Shown here one piece after another: positions 1-10,539 of a DNA stretch of 64,000 nt. The translations under genes and the position numbers were made by a program. Within the stretch, counting starts at the first letter, position 1; each line of letters starts with the position of its first letter. The notes beneath the pieces are model-generated. The model made no database searches and was not told the origin of the DNA. It saw only the letters and a list, made by a program, of their open reading frames with translations. This stretch comes from Phytophthora sp. 'mugwort' (Eukaryota; Oomycota; Peronosporomycetes; Peronosporales; Peronosporaceae), in contig JAUCEF010000018.1 of assembly GCA_033558025.1 (NCBI GenBank), forward strand, positions 4,836,001-4,900,000. The letters are read 5' to 3'.

Positions 1-101
1 TGATTGGGTCGAATGACTAAGCATAACGTTACTGTATAGTACAGTCCCCGTATTCCCGATTTGCGCAACAGAATGCACAACCGCGGTTTTTGATTGGCTA
101 A

Positions 102-2134
102 TCAAATTCTATGCGAGTTGTGAGCTTCGCACAGCAGAAATCTACACACGAAGGGCTGGTTGCCTCCTCGGATCTTGTCTATTTTTATATTGAGAATGAA
201 TGTGACGGAAAGTTGCCGTCCGTACACAGCGTAGACTTTCTCAACGGCAGTGTCTGCAGAGAAACCAGCGAGTACAAAGCTGGTTACCACGTCCCAGAAT
301 ACTTTTCGTCTGGAAAACTTGAATTTGCTCGCTCCATGCTCTGCAGCAGTGAAATTCTTCGCGGCTTTTAATGCAGCGAGCCCAAACTCATACTCGTGCC
401 ATAGCTTGAATAAGTCTTTTGGTCGCTTCAACAACACAGCAGCTCGTGGACGGACACCAATAACACCCGGAACCACCACTTGATTCTTGGCCGTGAGGGC
501 CCGAGAAACTACCACCGTAGGGGACTGGGCGCGTCAAAAATTCTTTACTAGGCCAAAGAGTCGCTTGGAATCGCGTTGTGATTATGAACGGCTGCGCAGT
601 AGTTCGTTCATGAAGTCTGTTTGATTCTTTTTCAACGAGAACACCTCAGCGTGCAAAGCGGCCAGTTGCTGACGGTATTTTCACTGCTTTTGTGATGTGG
701 CCGTTGGTCTGCTCCAGCAGCCGCGGTGCTATTAGGAGTGACGAGATGAAGCTCTGCTTCGTTGCCAACTACGTAGAAAATCCCTCGCCCCACAGGATTT
801 GACGGCACGGCTCCCACCGACTGTCACATACGCCTCAACAATGCGGGTCTTGAGCTGCATAGACATAATGGACGGTGATTGGGCGGTATGTGGCTCTAGC
901 GCCGCCCAGAGTAGAGCAAAGGCGAGCGTCTCAGCGATCTCGTTGCCAAGAACCTGCTGGATCTTCGGAGCAATGCTATTAATGAGAAATGCGCAGTCGA
1001 TGAGCCGAATGCCTTTCTTGAGGACGTAGCGGCATGGTCCTTCCGGACCAGCCAGCGTTGTTGCCGCCAGAGCATCAGGATACGGCTGTGTATTGTCGAT
1101 GTATGTGTCGACCATTGCTTTTCGAGTCCTCCATCGGCCTCTGCAGTTCACATCGTCTTTATAAAGACCACCGCGTCTGCCGTACGTTGCCGCCCATTCT
1201 CAGGCTGTGTTCCCATCTTACCGACCCTTAACTTGGCAAAAGCGGAGTTTTCGAACGCACTCCGCAAGCTTCGGCGCACAACTCGATCGTCATCGCCAGG
1301 GTTGCCAAACACGAACTCAGAATGCCCAGCGTTGGGAACAGACTCGAGATAAATAGCAAGGTTGAGAAGCGGACAAATCGTCGCGTCCCTGCTGCCCACC
1401 AATATCATCTCGGGGGAGTCCTTTTCCTCCATTATGTTCTTCGATCACCACATTTGGCAAACCAACGTGAAAGGATTCCGAATACTGGGAGTCAAATCGG
1501 CAAATCGAAACTTCATCATGGCGTCGATACGTGCTATTAGGTGCCATTGAAGCGTTAATACGCTGCTGATCATGTACTTCGTGGCACCACGCTCGGCCTT
1601 GACCAACATTAACAGGTTTAGGTACTCGTTGAACTCGATCGCACGGCGGGCTTGCGAATCGACGCCCTCACGGCGAACTTCACTCCGCATGACATCTTTG
1701 ATCACCTTGTTCACGGCGTCCGAGCGGGTGGGGTTGCCACGGGCGTTCACATCATCACACACGACATTTTTGCGCGGCATGAACGACGAAATTGCTTTCT
1801 TGTCGAACACGAGCGTCGATGACCTCGCCTTTGTCGGACGGGCGTCCGGCGCTGGTGCTTGATCGCCGTACGCACGAAAATTCAGCCAGCGCACGACATC
1901 GTGCAGCGTGATGAGGAGCAGCACCTCCACAGAGAACGTTTTGGTGGCGCTGTATTCGACGCCGTCCTTGAACGACATGAACCTGGTGAAGATTGCTGAA
2001 TAGCGACCCGTCATGTTCATGCAGCGATGGCGATGGCGAACTTTGTTTTGACTCAACGTTTGAACTACATAAACCTGGCTGTGTGCAACTCTGCCGACCA
2101 CACTGGGGTTTGTATTGGATTGGGTGCCTTTCAT
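102..2134 (-). pseudogene. Crypton-type tyrosine recombinase with GCR1-like tail, frameshifted
   Basis: Decayed mobile-element gene. Reading from 2134 downwards, three consecutive frames carry the parts of one protein. 2134-1445 holds the N-terminal half with the box I arginine region (LIARIDAMMKF). 1432-1148 continues it. In a shifted frame near 1205-1190 the HSLR box (HxxR) can be read. 1151-732 holds RGRWRTRKAMVDTYID, where the tyrosine is the expected nucleophile. 515-102 encodes a basic domain with DLFKLWHEYEFGL and FSRRKVFWDVV, resembling the GCR1_C-type DNA-binding tail found on oomycete Crypton proteins. The catalytic R, H, R and Y are therefore all still visible, but at least three frame changes break the gene. 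The family assignment rests on remembered similarity, not on a search. No host role is implied. Confidence 0.72.
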
Positions 2135-2157
2135 AACCTACATAAAATGGCTTAATT
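2121..2157 (-). repeat. Crypton 5' leader sequence, copy 1
   Basis: The bases around the putative start codon of the 102-2134 element (TTTATGTAGGTTATG, then AAGGCACCCA) recur almost unchanged at 7631-7667 on the opposite strand. This marks the 5' end of one repeat family present twice in inverted orientation. Confidence 0.6.
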
Positions 2158-2666
2158 GCTGGGTTAGGGTGCATTAAAGGGTGCATAAAACGAAGTGATA
2201 AAAATCGAATTCTTTGGTTACACCAAAACGTGGTCGTTTAATAAGCCCCTCAAGTTGCAATCGCATCAAAGCGACACTGAGTTAAATTATCGGACTAAAC
2301 ACTACCCCCAAGTGGGAAGAAGTCGTTCAAATTGAAGTTTAAAATCTTCAAAGGCTGCTTTTGCGCGCGCGCTCCGCGGTTCTCATTTAAAGACTCACCG
2401 GCCAGCCCAGAAGCCGACCGTCTCGTTGATAAGCGACGAAGGTAAGTACGACTGCAATCTCATCAGCAGCTCTGCGACTGCTAACTATTGTGTGTTCGCG
2501 TGTGAGCGTGCTGCTCTAGCGTATACACAGCTGACATCGAAGAAGAATCGCGCATCGCCGTACACGCTGCTTCAATGTTAGTTCATAATCGCTTATCACC
2601 CTAGTCTGTCTCCTCGGCTTTATCGTTGCGCTGACTTCATGATTTGTTCTGAATGCTTTAGGCTCC
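2158..2666. other. Intergenic repeat debris
   Basis: This is the presumed 5' non-coding part of the Crypton relic plus spacer. I see no coding potential, no clear repeat unit and no RNA gene. Confidence 0.4.
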
Positions 2667-3943
2667 ATGTTTCGAGCTCGGCGTCCGATGAAGCGACTGA
2701 GTACCGCACACTCCGCACCCAGACTGACGAAGCGGCAGAAGGCGGTCATGTCGATCGACAGTCCTCGCATTCGGCTCTGCTCGAGGATCATTGTTCGACA
2801 CCTGTTGATCGTGAAGACCGCCACCATACAAGAGGAGGCCCTGTCGACCTTCGAGCTGTCGCAGGACTCTGAAGCGACACTGTCTGCCGCGGCTACGACG
2901 ACGACGCCCTCCAGACATGTTAGTGTACCAGCGACCGGCTTTTCGTCGCCCGGTTTCACCTCGCCGATCTCTACCGTGGCAGTCTCCTGGTCGTCGCACT
3001 CGCAGACTTCCACCTTGCCCCCCCTGGTCGCCACGCTCGATCACTGTAACTGCAATGCCGTATCAATGTCGATCTCCAGCATCGGAGACCCCGCGCACAC
3101 CTCCATCACAGTCGACGACCGAGACTGATATCCCCAGCACGCCGCCCTCACGACAGTGACGGAGGTACTATTCACGTCGCCACCGCATTCGGCAACGGAG
3201 ACTGAGTCGCTGTGTACACCTCGTCCTCCGCCCAAGTCGAGGCTGTCGAAGGCGAGTTCATCGGAACCCTCCGGTCAAGCACTAGATTCGAGGGGCCGCG
3301 TACACCGCAAGGCGAAATCCCGCTCTGGTTTGCAGACGCGTTCGAGTCAGATGGATATGACTCGGAGGCTCTCAAGCTTATCGAAGGTCTACGTCCTCCA
3401 AGCCGAAGAGTGTGCAGCCGGCCAGAAGCGATATCCCCTGACAAGCTAACGGTCGAGAGAGCAGACTGGGTGTGGAGCAGTTGGAGAAGCGAGGGGTGGA
3501 GGTGGGTGAGTGGTGGAGGAGGCCTGGCCCGACGACGTTAAGCGTATCTACGAGCAATCGAATCCCCACGGCTGGCGTTTCCCGCCGTCAGCGTGGGAAT
3601 TCGTCGTGTTGCAGGATGCGGGTGCGAAACTCGGTGCAGCGCTTCCACGTGCTTCAATGCGAAAGAAAGCCGTTTTTGCACTGTGCGCAACTGCGTAATT
3701 GGGGGGCATATGTGGCAATGCGCTGATCGAGAGCGATGCGCTTGTCATCGCAAGAACCTCCAAGAGTGGTATGCGTGGACTATGGACGACGACGTTCATC
3801 CCAGCCGGCGAAGTCATCGGCCAATACCTGGGGGTGCATCGACTGGTTCGGCCGACCGTGCAAGAACGGCCCGGTGAACGACGGGTACCGGATGCACCTC
3901 AAGACGAAGACAACGGGAACAAGCATTTGGGAATCGACGCCTT

Positions 3944-3966
3944 GGGGGGGGGGGGGGGGGGGGGGG
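3944..3966 (+). repeat. Poly-G tract of 23 bases
   Basis: An uninterrupted run of G inside the SET pseudogene. Its length is likely unstable, so the frame downstream is uncertain. Confidence 0.9.
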
Positions 3967-4075
3967 CAAGCTGAGGTTCATGAACCACGGCTGCAACCCC
4001 ACCGCGAGGTTCCACGAGATGCAGACGGGAGATCGACTTACTGTTGTCGCGGTTACCGTGCGTCCGATAGCAGCT

Positions 4076-4086
4076 GGGGGGGGGGG
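4076..4086 (+). repeat. Poly-G tract of 11 bases
   Basis: A second G run in the same SET pseudogene, 110 bases after the first, also at a frame change. Confidence 0.85.
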
Positions 4087-4281
4087 TCACCGTTTCGTAC
4101 GGGAAGAAGCTCTGGTTTGTTTGCCGCTGTGGTCTTTTTTTTGGAGCGGCTGTCAGCACCGGGAGACTCAGCATCTTCCTGATGTGCATCACACGTCGAG
4201 CTAAAGGCCTTAAGCCTTGCAGCGGACGCGCAGCCAGCTCTTCGCGAGCTTCAATTTCGAAAGCTGAGGTTTAATGTTTAC

Positions 4282-5946
4282 ATGTTGAAATCAAGTAATG
4301 TTCGCTATTACAGAGGGAGGGGGAGGCGTCAAGGATACAATAACTACACGGTCCAGGAGCAGATGCTGCTATGCTCTGTCGTGGGTGGTTCTTCTAGGGC
4401 GCAACATGTGGGAACAGGTGGCTATTCGCTACAACGCGGGCCGGACGAGAAAACGCCCCCGAGCGCGACTTTGAGTCGCTGTGCAGGAAATTCAAGAGCC
4501 TCTACACGAAACAAAAGCCGACTGGAAGTGGAGAAGTTCCCCTCCGGCTTCGACCTGTTGTCTGGGCCAAGGGGATCCAAGCTAAGATAGAGTCGGAAGG
4601 AGGCGTTCACACCCCGCACGACGGGCTGGACGAAGGAGAAGATGACGCTGACTTTACATAACTTGTGGACACTATTATCTCGGGCGGGAAGCCCACCTTG
4701 CGCAGTTTTTCAGCACCCGTTCTCGCTCGCACTGACCGCGGTCGCGACGGAGAAACTGTCGAAGACGACGACGTCGATACTGGAACTGGATCGCTTCAGA
4801 CTGTAGAAGTTGAATCCGCAGAGACCCAAGATGAAGCCAGCGGCTTAGAGTCCCACTCGTCTCCATCGACTCCGATGGCGAGCGTTCCTGGGTCCGTGAT
4901 AACCAGCCAAGGTGTCATCGACGAAAGCCTCGCAGGCGACTACAATCTGTCTGACGAAGATACTGAAAACAACGACGAGGTCAAGGTGGGTGCGGAGTCC
5001 GGCGATGCAGAAGCGGCCCCCTATCGCCTTGCCCCCAATTACGGGCGACTGGCACACACCATCGGCGCCTACGAGACGCGGACAAGCAGTCAGACTGCAA
5101 CTCGACGTTCGTCACCCCGTGTCGATCGTCAGCTGCGCCAGAGCGCAATAACTTCTACCGCGGGTGTGCTAACCGAACAGTCACCCCAGACTGCATCTTC
5201 CTCGGTTGCTGCTTCGGATCGTACTGCTGGACGGCCGCGCGGCCACGACGAGAGCCGATTCCCACCATCGCAACACCAGAAGGATCGGCACCGCAACGAG
5301 ACCCGCGGCGAGCTGCGTCGGACGCGCGCGAGACTGACGAAACCGGAACTTGAATACCATCGGCAATCGCCTTGGTGGAGAAGACCTGCGGGTGATCCGC
5401 GACAACACTGAGCAAATGGCACAAACAGTGCTGAATGAGAACGGAAAACGCTCTCCAGATCTGTCGGCGAATGGCGCTTCCTTTGCAAAAGCCAAAAGAA
5501 TTCCGGAAAAGCGGCGCTTGGAGGAAAAGCAGCGCGAGATCGAACAGGCTGGCAGCAACCTCAACTTTGCTGGTAACGACATGATGCAAATGCTGCTGCT
5601 TTTTCAGACACACAGCGATCGCAAGTTGGAGGTTGAAGAACGACGTCGTCGCACAGAAAGAGAAGAAAGAATCGAGGAGGAAAAGCGAGAGCGAGCGGAA
5701 CGGGAACAGATTTGCCGCGAGGAAGCTGAGACCGCCGATAAAAAGCGAATGGCTGAGTTAGAGGCCGCGCGCGAGCTAAGAGTAGAGCTGCGACGCGTCG
5801 AGGCCGCTCGTAAGGCAAAGCGCGAGGTCGAGAGGGAGGAGAATAAGAGGCGCTTCGATGAGAGACTGGCGTTGGACCGGAGTGAAGCACATCAGCGGCA
5901 TGAACAGATGATGATGATGTTCGCCAACAAGGAAGTAGCAAGATGA
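4282..5946 (+). pseudogene. DUF6818/Myb-like transposon-associated protein, frameshifted
   Basis: Three frames together give one protein typical of a multicopy oomycete family. The N-terminal part has GYNNYTVQEQMLLCSVVG followed, in another frame, by a RGRNMWEQVAIRYNAG-like stretch and FESLCRKFKSLYTKQKP, which is a Myb/SANT-like domain. The middle (4665-5300) is acidic and Ser/Thr-rich. The C-terminal part (5405-5946) is a long Glu/Arg-rich coiled coil ending in QRHEQMMMMFANKE. The gene ends 130 bp from the end of the convergent Harbinger-like transposase at 6077. PIF/Harbinger elements generally encode a DDE transposase plus a Myb-like DNA-binding partner, so I infer this is the partner protein. 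Frame breaks near 4430, 4590 and 5400 make it a pseudogene. Confidence 0.6.
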
Positions 5947-6076
5947 AGGAAAGGGAAACGGTCACAGCTAGCTTTTGTGAATGTACTACATGTTATCTTC
6001 TTTCCAGTATACCCACGTCATGCGTATCTGACTCACTTCAACGGTGCGGACACGGAAGTTTGCTAGACGGAATAGG

Positions 6077-7289
6077 TTATCGAGGTGGAGCTTGCGTTTT
6101 GCCTGATCGAACGGAAGAGGATGCATTAACCGGTGAAAAAACCTTCTCAACGCTTCCCATGCCCCATTCTGCAGCCTGGCGGATGGAGGTTATCGCGCCA
6201 GACTTTCGCCGTGCAACGGCGCGATCTGACGGGACCAGCTGATTCAGATCTCCATCCTTCAACGGAGTGAGGATCCGTCCTGTCATATCAGATCCGCAAG
6301 GGAATGCGCTGTCGGCTACGACTCCGTACCGAGAGTCGGGATTGAGTTCTGAGTCGGCCAGACTCTCTCGAAACGCCGAACTTGTGTCCGGGTCGTTCCA
6401 GCTACCCGGGCAATTGTGTTGCCCCACACAATTAGCCCATCGGCGCCAAAACATAGCGTGCCAACGACATAGACAGCATGTAGCCATCCATTGTAATGCG
6501 CATTCTGAAGGTCCTTCTTTGTCGGCTCTTGTATCTGATAGCATCGCAGTCAATACCCAGAGAAATCGCAGCGTTAGCGTGGCTGTATTTTGAACAAAAT
6601 TGTAGCTCGATCCATACCCGATTGTTCTTCCCATCAAGGAAGCCCCAAGTAAACTGGAGCAGCGGCTCGTGGGCAGCGGTAAGACGGGCTAAAGCTTTCT
6701 GGCGGGCCAGCGTCGGCCAAACTATCCGAGCAGGCACGAACCCTTCCAAAGCTCTGCTCATGGCATCCTCTGCTTCGGTGATCACTCGGCTCAAAGTAGC
6801 GTGTGGAACACCAAAATTGGAACACATCGTTTTATAACCCATCGAGCCAACGTAGAAGGCCATGAGCAGGCCTAGAACCTGGTGGTGGTGCTTCAGCCTG
6901 CGGGGCCGGCCGCCCGTAGGTGAGAAGCGAGGTATCACTAGAACCTTGAGAAGCGCTCGAGGAGAAGGCAAAAAGAGCGCCTACAAACACCCCACACGAA
7001 CTACACAGTCAATAAAGTCGACTCGCACAAATCCACATCACACACACGCACCTACAGAGCCCCGTGAGTTCTTGTCAGTACTGAAGTAGCACACGTACAC
7101 CCACGGGGCAAACTCCGGCTTCGGAAGGGCTGGTGTAGTCAAATAATGCCGGATCCGCACTATGCGGGCATGCTCCTCGCGCATTTGCTCCTCATGAACT
7201 CGACTCATGAGATCCTCAAGAGTTCTTGAGAGGCGGCGACGTCTCTGTGATAGAACGGACAAGACACACAGAAGCCCGGGGTCACGCAT
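6077..7289 (-). pseudogene. PIF/Harbinger-type DDE transposase, frameshifted
   Basis: Pieces of a DDE_Tnp_4-type transposase. 7289-7080 carries the N-terminus (EHARIVRIRHYLTTPALP). 6971-6432 carries IPRFSPTGGRPRRLKHHHQ, a helix-turn-helix stretch (YKTMCSNFGVPHATLSRVI) and the first catalytic Asp block (TWGFLDGKNNRVW). 6637-6077 gives GQHNCPGSWNDPDTS and YGVVADSAFPC (second Asp), then AVARRKSGAITSIRQAAEWGMGS (Glu region). The three catalytic boxes are recognisable but lie in different frames, and an insertion or decay separates the N-terminus (about 6975-7080). It converges on the DUF6818 gene. Transposition would need an intact copy elsewhere. Confidence 0.7.
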
Positions 7290-7384
7290 AGCACTAGTCG
7301 TCCACGCACACGGCGAAACGTGCGCGGTGCTGGAAGTTCGCCGTGCTCGAAGCTCAAGGGAGAAGAGGAAGTTGCGGTGTGAGG

Positions 7385-7393
7385 GGGGGGGTC
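7385..7393 (+). repeat. Short poly-G tract
   Basis: A run of about nine G just upstream of the Harbinger transposase 5' end. It is similar in kind to the longer G runs elsewhere in the window. Confidence 0.6.
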
Positions 7394-7630
7394 GCGCCTG
7401 TTCGTTTCCTTGGATATAGAGATTATTTTGCAGAGTTTGTCCTTCATTAATTGTCTCGACCCCAGGGGCATACTAACTTCTTATGACCAATTGCAAGTCG
7501 GACATAATCAACAGACCAGAGTAAACGTTTGGTCGAGGTTTCGGACGTCGGATTTAAACGCGACCTTTTAATAGGAGATAAAAGCCGATCAAGGGTAGAT
7601 AAACAGGGGTATAAAAACGACTGCTATTAA

Positions 7631-7800
7631 ACCGTTTTATGTAGGTTATGGAAGGCACCCATTGGGTTGCGGTCACAATAAAGAACGCATCTTTGGGCAC
7701 AACCGGTCCTGCAACCCATACGATGGAAAATTGGTTTGTATTTCGATCCAAAGGTAACAAAAATACATTACACTTTAAGGCTAGTAAGCAACCTACTTAG
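7631..7800 (+). mobile_element. Crypton 5' fragment (leader copy 2)
   Basis: 7631-7667 repeats the leader and start of the Crypton relic at 2121-2157 (about 32 of 37 bases by eye) in the opposite orientation. The short frame that follows begins MEGTHWVAVT, compared with MKGTQSNTNP in copy 1. Similarity fades within about 100 bases, so this is a 5' truncated relic or a solo end. The next 250 bases up to the SINE show nothing I can name. Confidence 0.5.
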
Positions 7801-8063
7801 CTACCCTACTTGCTATTTGGTATCGATTTGGGTCATGTGGATCCAACAATTGGGTACGAAGTATCCAATTGGTGTCCAGAAAAGGTCCATTTTCTCGAAA
7901 GTGGGTACCCTGAAAGACCCATTTTAGTGTCCAGGAGGAAACTGTGGACGTCCCGAGACATCTCTGGGCCGAGTTGGACATTTGCAGGACCTTTCCGATG
8001 GGGTCTATACAAAAAACACGTATAACCCGATGAAACCAGGTGGTGGTGAGCCACCTACTTCTA

Positions 8064-8470
8064 GTGAGCTCAGATAGCTCAGCTGGTTAAGCATCCAGTG
8101 TCGGAGGGAAGCGGCCAGGGTTCAATCCCCGGGCCGACCAGACCTTTCGGACGATGGTTGGGGTTTGGCCGCGAAGGTTGGGATATCTGGTCTTGTGACT
8201 GGACTGGTGGTCTTGGGGGCTACTGGGCGCCGCCTCATGGGCTGTAGGCCTGGAAGCACGGTTAGACCCGGTAGTTCTTGAGACTGCTTGACCGGGCACT
8301 TCAGTAGGAGAGATGCGGGTCGTGGTCTAGAGGGGCAAAGCCTCCCAGTCGCCGTCTCATGGGCTTGTAGGCCTGGTAGTACGCGCGGCTCGGGAGTGTG
8401 GCGGCGCTGTAGACCTCGATTCAAAGGGTAGTCCAGTGATGTCGTGCATGCCATAACACGCGTAAGTGTC
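8064..8470 (+). mobile_element. tRNA-derived SINE-like element
   Basis: A tRNA-like head contains a good RNA polymerase III A box (8075-8086, TAGCTCAGCTGG) and B box (8119-8129, GGTTCAATCCC) at normal tRNA spacing. The head does not fold into a convincing complete cloverleaf, and about 330 bases of unrelated body follow. That combination is the usual make-up of a SINE. The body has two partly similar blocks (about 8228-8255 and 8350-8378), each containing CTCATGGGCT and TAGGCCTGG. The 3' limit is a guess. Confidence 0.55.
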
Positions 8471-8679
8471 TGTAGCGTGTCGCGATCTTCACCCGCCTGT
8501 CCAGCAACGTGGGGCCCCGCCTGCGTTTAAAATCCCACACCGCCTTCGAGTACAGCAGACATAAGGCAACGTACGCTAAGCGATCGGCAAATGGAGCCGG
8601 GAACATGGCGTATGGCCGTGAAAGTGGTGGAGACTGAAGCCAGTAATAGACGAGCACGCTGGCGGCGGATTGCAAGACA

Positions 8680-9618
8680 TCAGGATGAAGCCTTGAGCTT
8701 GTGGCCTTGACCTCGGGCCACAGGCGTTTCTTCCCGGGTGCGGTTCAACATGGCCGCGGGAAAGGAGTCCCGCTGACGGGTTTTCACCCCGTGATCGCTT
8801 GGATCTGCAGTCGTAAAGGGCGCCAACGCTCCGGACGTCTCTTCCTTGTCGTGGTTCAACATGTCCGCGAGTAAGGAGTCCCACTGACGGGCTTTCGCCT
8901 CGTGGTCGCTTGGGCCATTGTCGTCGAAGGGTGCCGACACAGGCAGTCCTCGCAATAAGGTGTGTAGTTGCCTACTCACCTGCGAGGACTGTCTTATTGC
9001 TTGCGCCTGGGTTGCCTGCCATAAGGCAGCAACATGAAGGTCAATCAGGGCGTGCACCCGAGCCTTGACGCCAATGAGACTTGGTTCATACTCGTGGAAA
9101 CGGATGTCATTGCGGTGCGTCCATAGGCAGCGAAGTATCACAACTCTCACTATGTGGAAGACCGCAAAGAGGCTGTAATCGAAGTCCTTTTTGGCTCGGA
9201 GCGTAGGCATGATGTCCGCGAAGTAGACCACAGTCGCCCACTCAATGGGAGACTCAAACCACTGCTGGAACACCTCAAGCCATTCCGCCCATACGGCTGC
9301 TGCAAAGTCACAATACCAAAAGAGATGGGAGACGATTTTAATGACTCCACACCCATGATGACAGCGAGTCATAGCGCCTTGCACGTGCTGCAGCCTAAAG
9401 CCCACCCAAAGTGCGTTGTGCTGAAGTCTGTACAGCAAGTCCGCGTTCACTGGTAGTACGTGCTTGTTCATCTTTAGGTCCCTGCCCCATACATTTGCGG
9501 GTGTATTTCGATCCAAAACGGCCAGTATATGGTCTTCTCTTGATTTATATCCAATCGCGCTCACGAATTTCCATTTGCACAACTTGGGTTGCATTTGGGC
9601 GGTAAAGTATATGTACAT
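8680..9618 (-). pseudogene. LINE ORF2 C-terminal fragment (zf-RVT type)
   Basis: A 312-residue frame corresponds to the end of a non-LTR retrotransposon polyprotein after the reverse transcriptase. It has the zf-RVT type block: LLYRLQHNALWVGFRLQ, then CHHGCGVIKIVSHLFWYC, with Cys/His spacing of a zinc-binding motif. WLEVFQQWFESPIEWATV and LRCLWTHRNDIRFHE follow, as is usual for these tails. The last 90 residues contain an imperfect tandem repeat (PSDHEAKARQWDSLLADMLN versus PSDHGVKTRQRDSFPAAMLN). The endonuclease and RT domains are absent upstream, so the copy is 5' truncated, which is normal for LINEs. Confidence 0.68.
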
Positions 9619-10505
9619 AACGCAGAAGGTGATCTCGCAATACAGAATATCTTTATCGACGTAGATAAAGCTACGAATTCGAACAAAGTTGCGCTAATTC
9701 AGCACGTGCTGAAATTTCGTTTCGTGACATCATACTTTCTGTCTCGCAGCCTGGTGATGAAGACTGCACTATATTATTCCAACTCACTATAATACTACAT
9801 GTAGAAAAAACTGGCTGTCCAGAATAAGCACGAAAAAAGTGGTGGCGCACTTCAAAACGTGGAATTCGTGCTTGGAGTGCATGGGACTTCGGCAAACTGC
9901 TGGCGTCCACGACTCGTGCCCGGACCTTTTCATCCTTCCGTGGATACGTGCTAAACCCCTTTGGAAGAGAATCCCGACGCGGTGAGAACTGCAACCGTGG
10001 CATCGTCGGCGATTTAACCCACTTTTGATGGACTGGAATACAGCTAAACACAAAAGGGGGACCGAATAGGGCGACGAGCATATTGGACGCGCCACCTATC
10101 ATCGACGTCGGTGCCGACTTTATAAAATACCCATATTTTACTTTGTAGGGCACTTGGCCAAGTTTGTGCAAACAGGCTCACGGCACATCGAGATAGCGAG
10201 TTGCATCCAGCGTGCGTTCGCCACTTCAGAGTAGCAAGGTAATTAGCCAGTTTTTGAATCTCGATGGCCTCCATGGAACCCTGAAGGTGGTGAGTGTGCA
10301 ACAGACCGACTCCAACACCTTTAACTCCCTACCGTCTAATGACACCACTATTGCTAAACGTACTGTAACATTAAATACTGTACAGACCCCTATCACGAAA
10401 GTCTCTGAACGCAAAATTTCTCCGTTCAGTACCAAGATTCAATTTCAGATTCGATTCGCTGTGTATTTTAATCCTTTTAATTTGAAGTAAAAAGGATACG
10501 ACTCT
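9619..10505. other. Intergenic, about 0.9 kb
   Basis: Lies between the LINE fragment and the chromate transporter gene. Some open frames exist (one of 166 codons on the minus strand), but none shows a recognisable motif or a plausible start and splice pattern. The stretch probably holds the upstream region of the transporter gene. Confidence 0.4.
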
Positions 10506-10512
10506 TCATTTC
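10506..10512 (+). promoter_or_regulatory. Initiator-like motif of the chromate transporter gene
   Basis: TCATTTC fits the oomycete initiator consensus TCAYTYY and lies 28 bases upstream of the chosen ATG at 10540, the usual short distance in oomycetes. This is a sequence match only. Confidence 0.4.
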
Positions 10513-10539
10513 GTGATCGGACCTCTGCTTGCAGGCGTT

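Larger units (their letters stand above)
2667..4190 (+). pseudogene. SET-domain protein pseudogene (repeat-associated)
   Basis: A broken lysine-methyltransferase-like gene. A Ser/Thr-rich, basic N-terminal part opens at 2667 (MFRARRPMKRLSTAH). After several frame changes a cysteine-rich pre-SET stretch follows (CFNAKESRFCTVRNC, then GGICGNALIESD, about 3655-3740). SET motifs come next: GMRGLWTTTFIPAGEVIGQY (about 3770-3830), a FMNHGCNPTARFHE block (about 3976-4020, the canonical NHxCxPN region) and a YGKKLWFVCRCG-like end near 4100. The reading frame changes at least four times, and a 23-base G run (3944-3966) interrupts the SET core. The intact ancestor would methylate a lysine, probably on histone. 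Similar SET genes occur as multicopy repeats in oomycetes (known from memory). This copy cannot make an enzyme. Confidence 0.62.

Noticed and set aside
7985..8160. Complete tRNA gene at the SINE head
   Set aside because: The A and B boxes are good, but the acceptor and anticodon stems do not close, and a repeat body follows.
9671..10171. Minus-strand frame of 166 codons
   Set aside because: No domain, no plausible start or splice pattern, adjacent to repeat debris.
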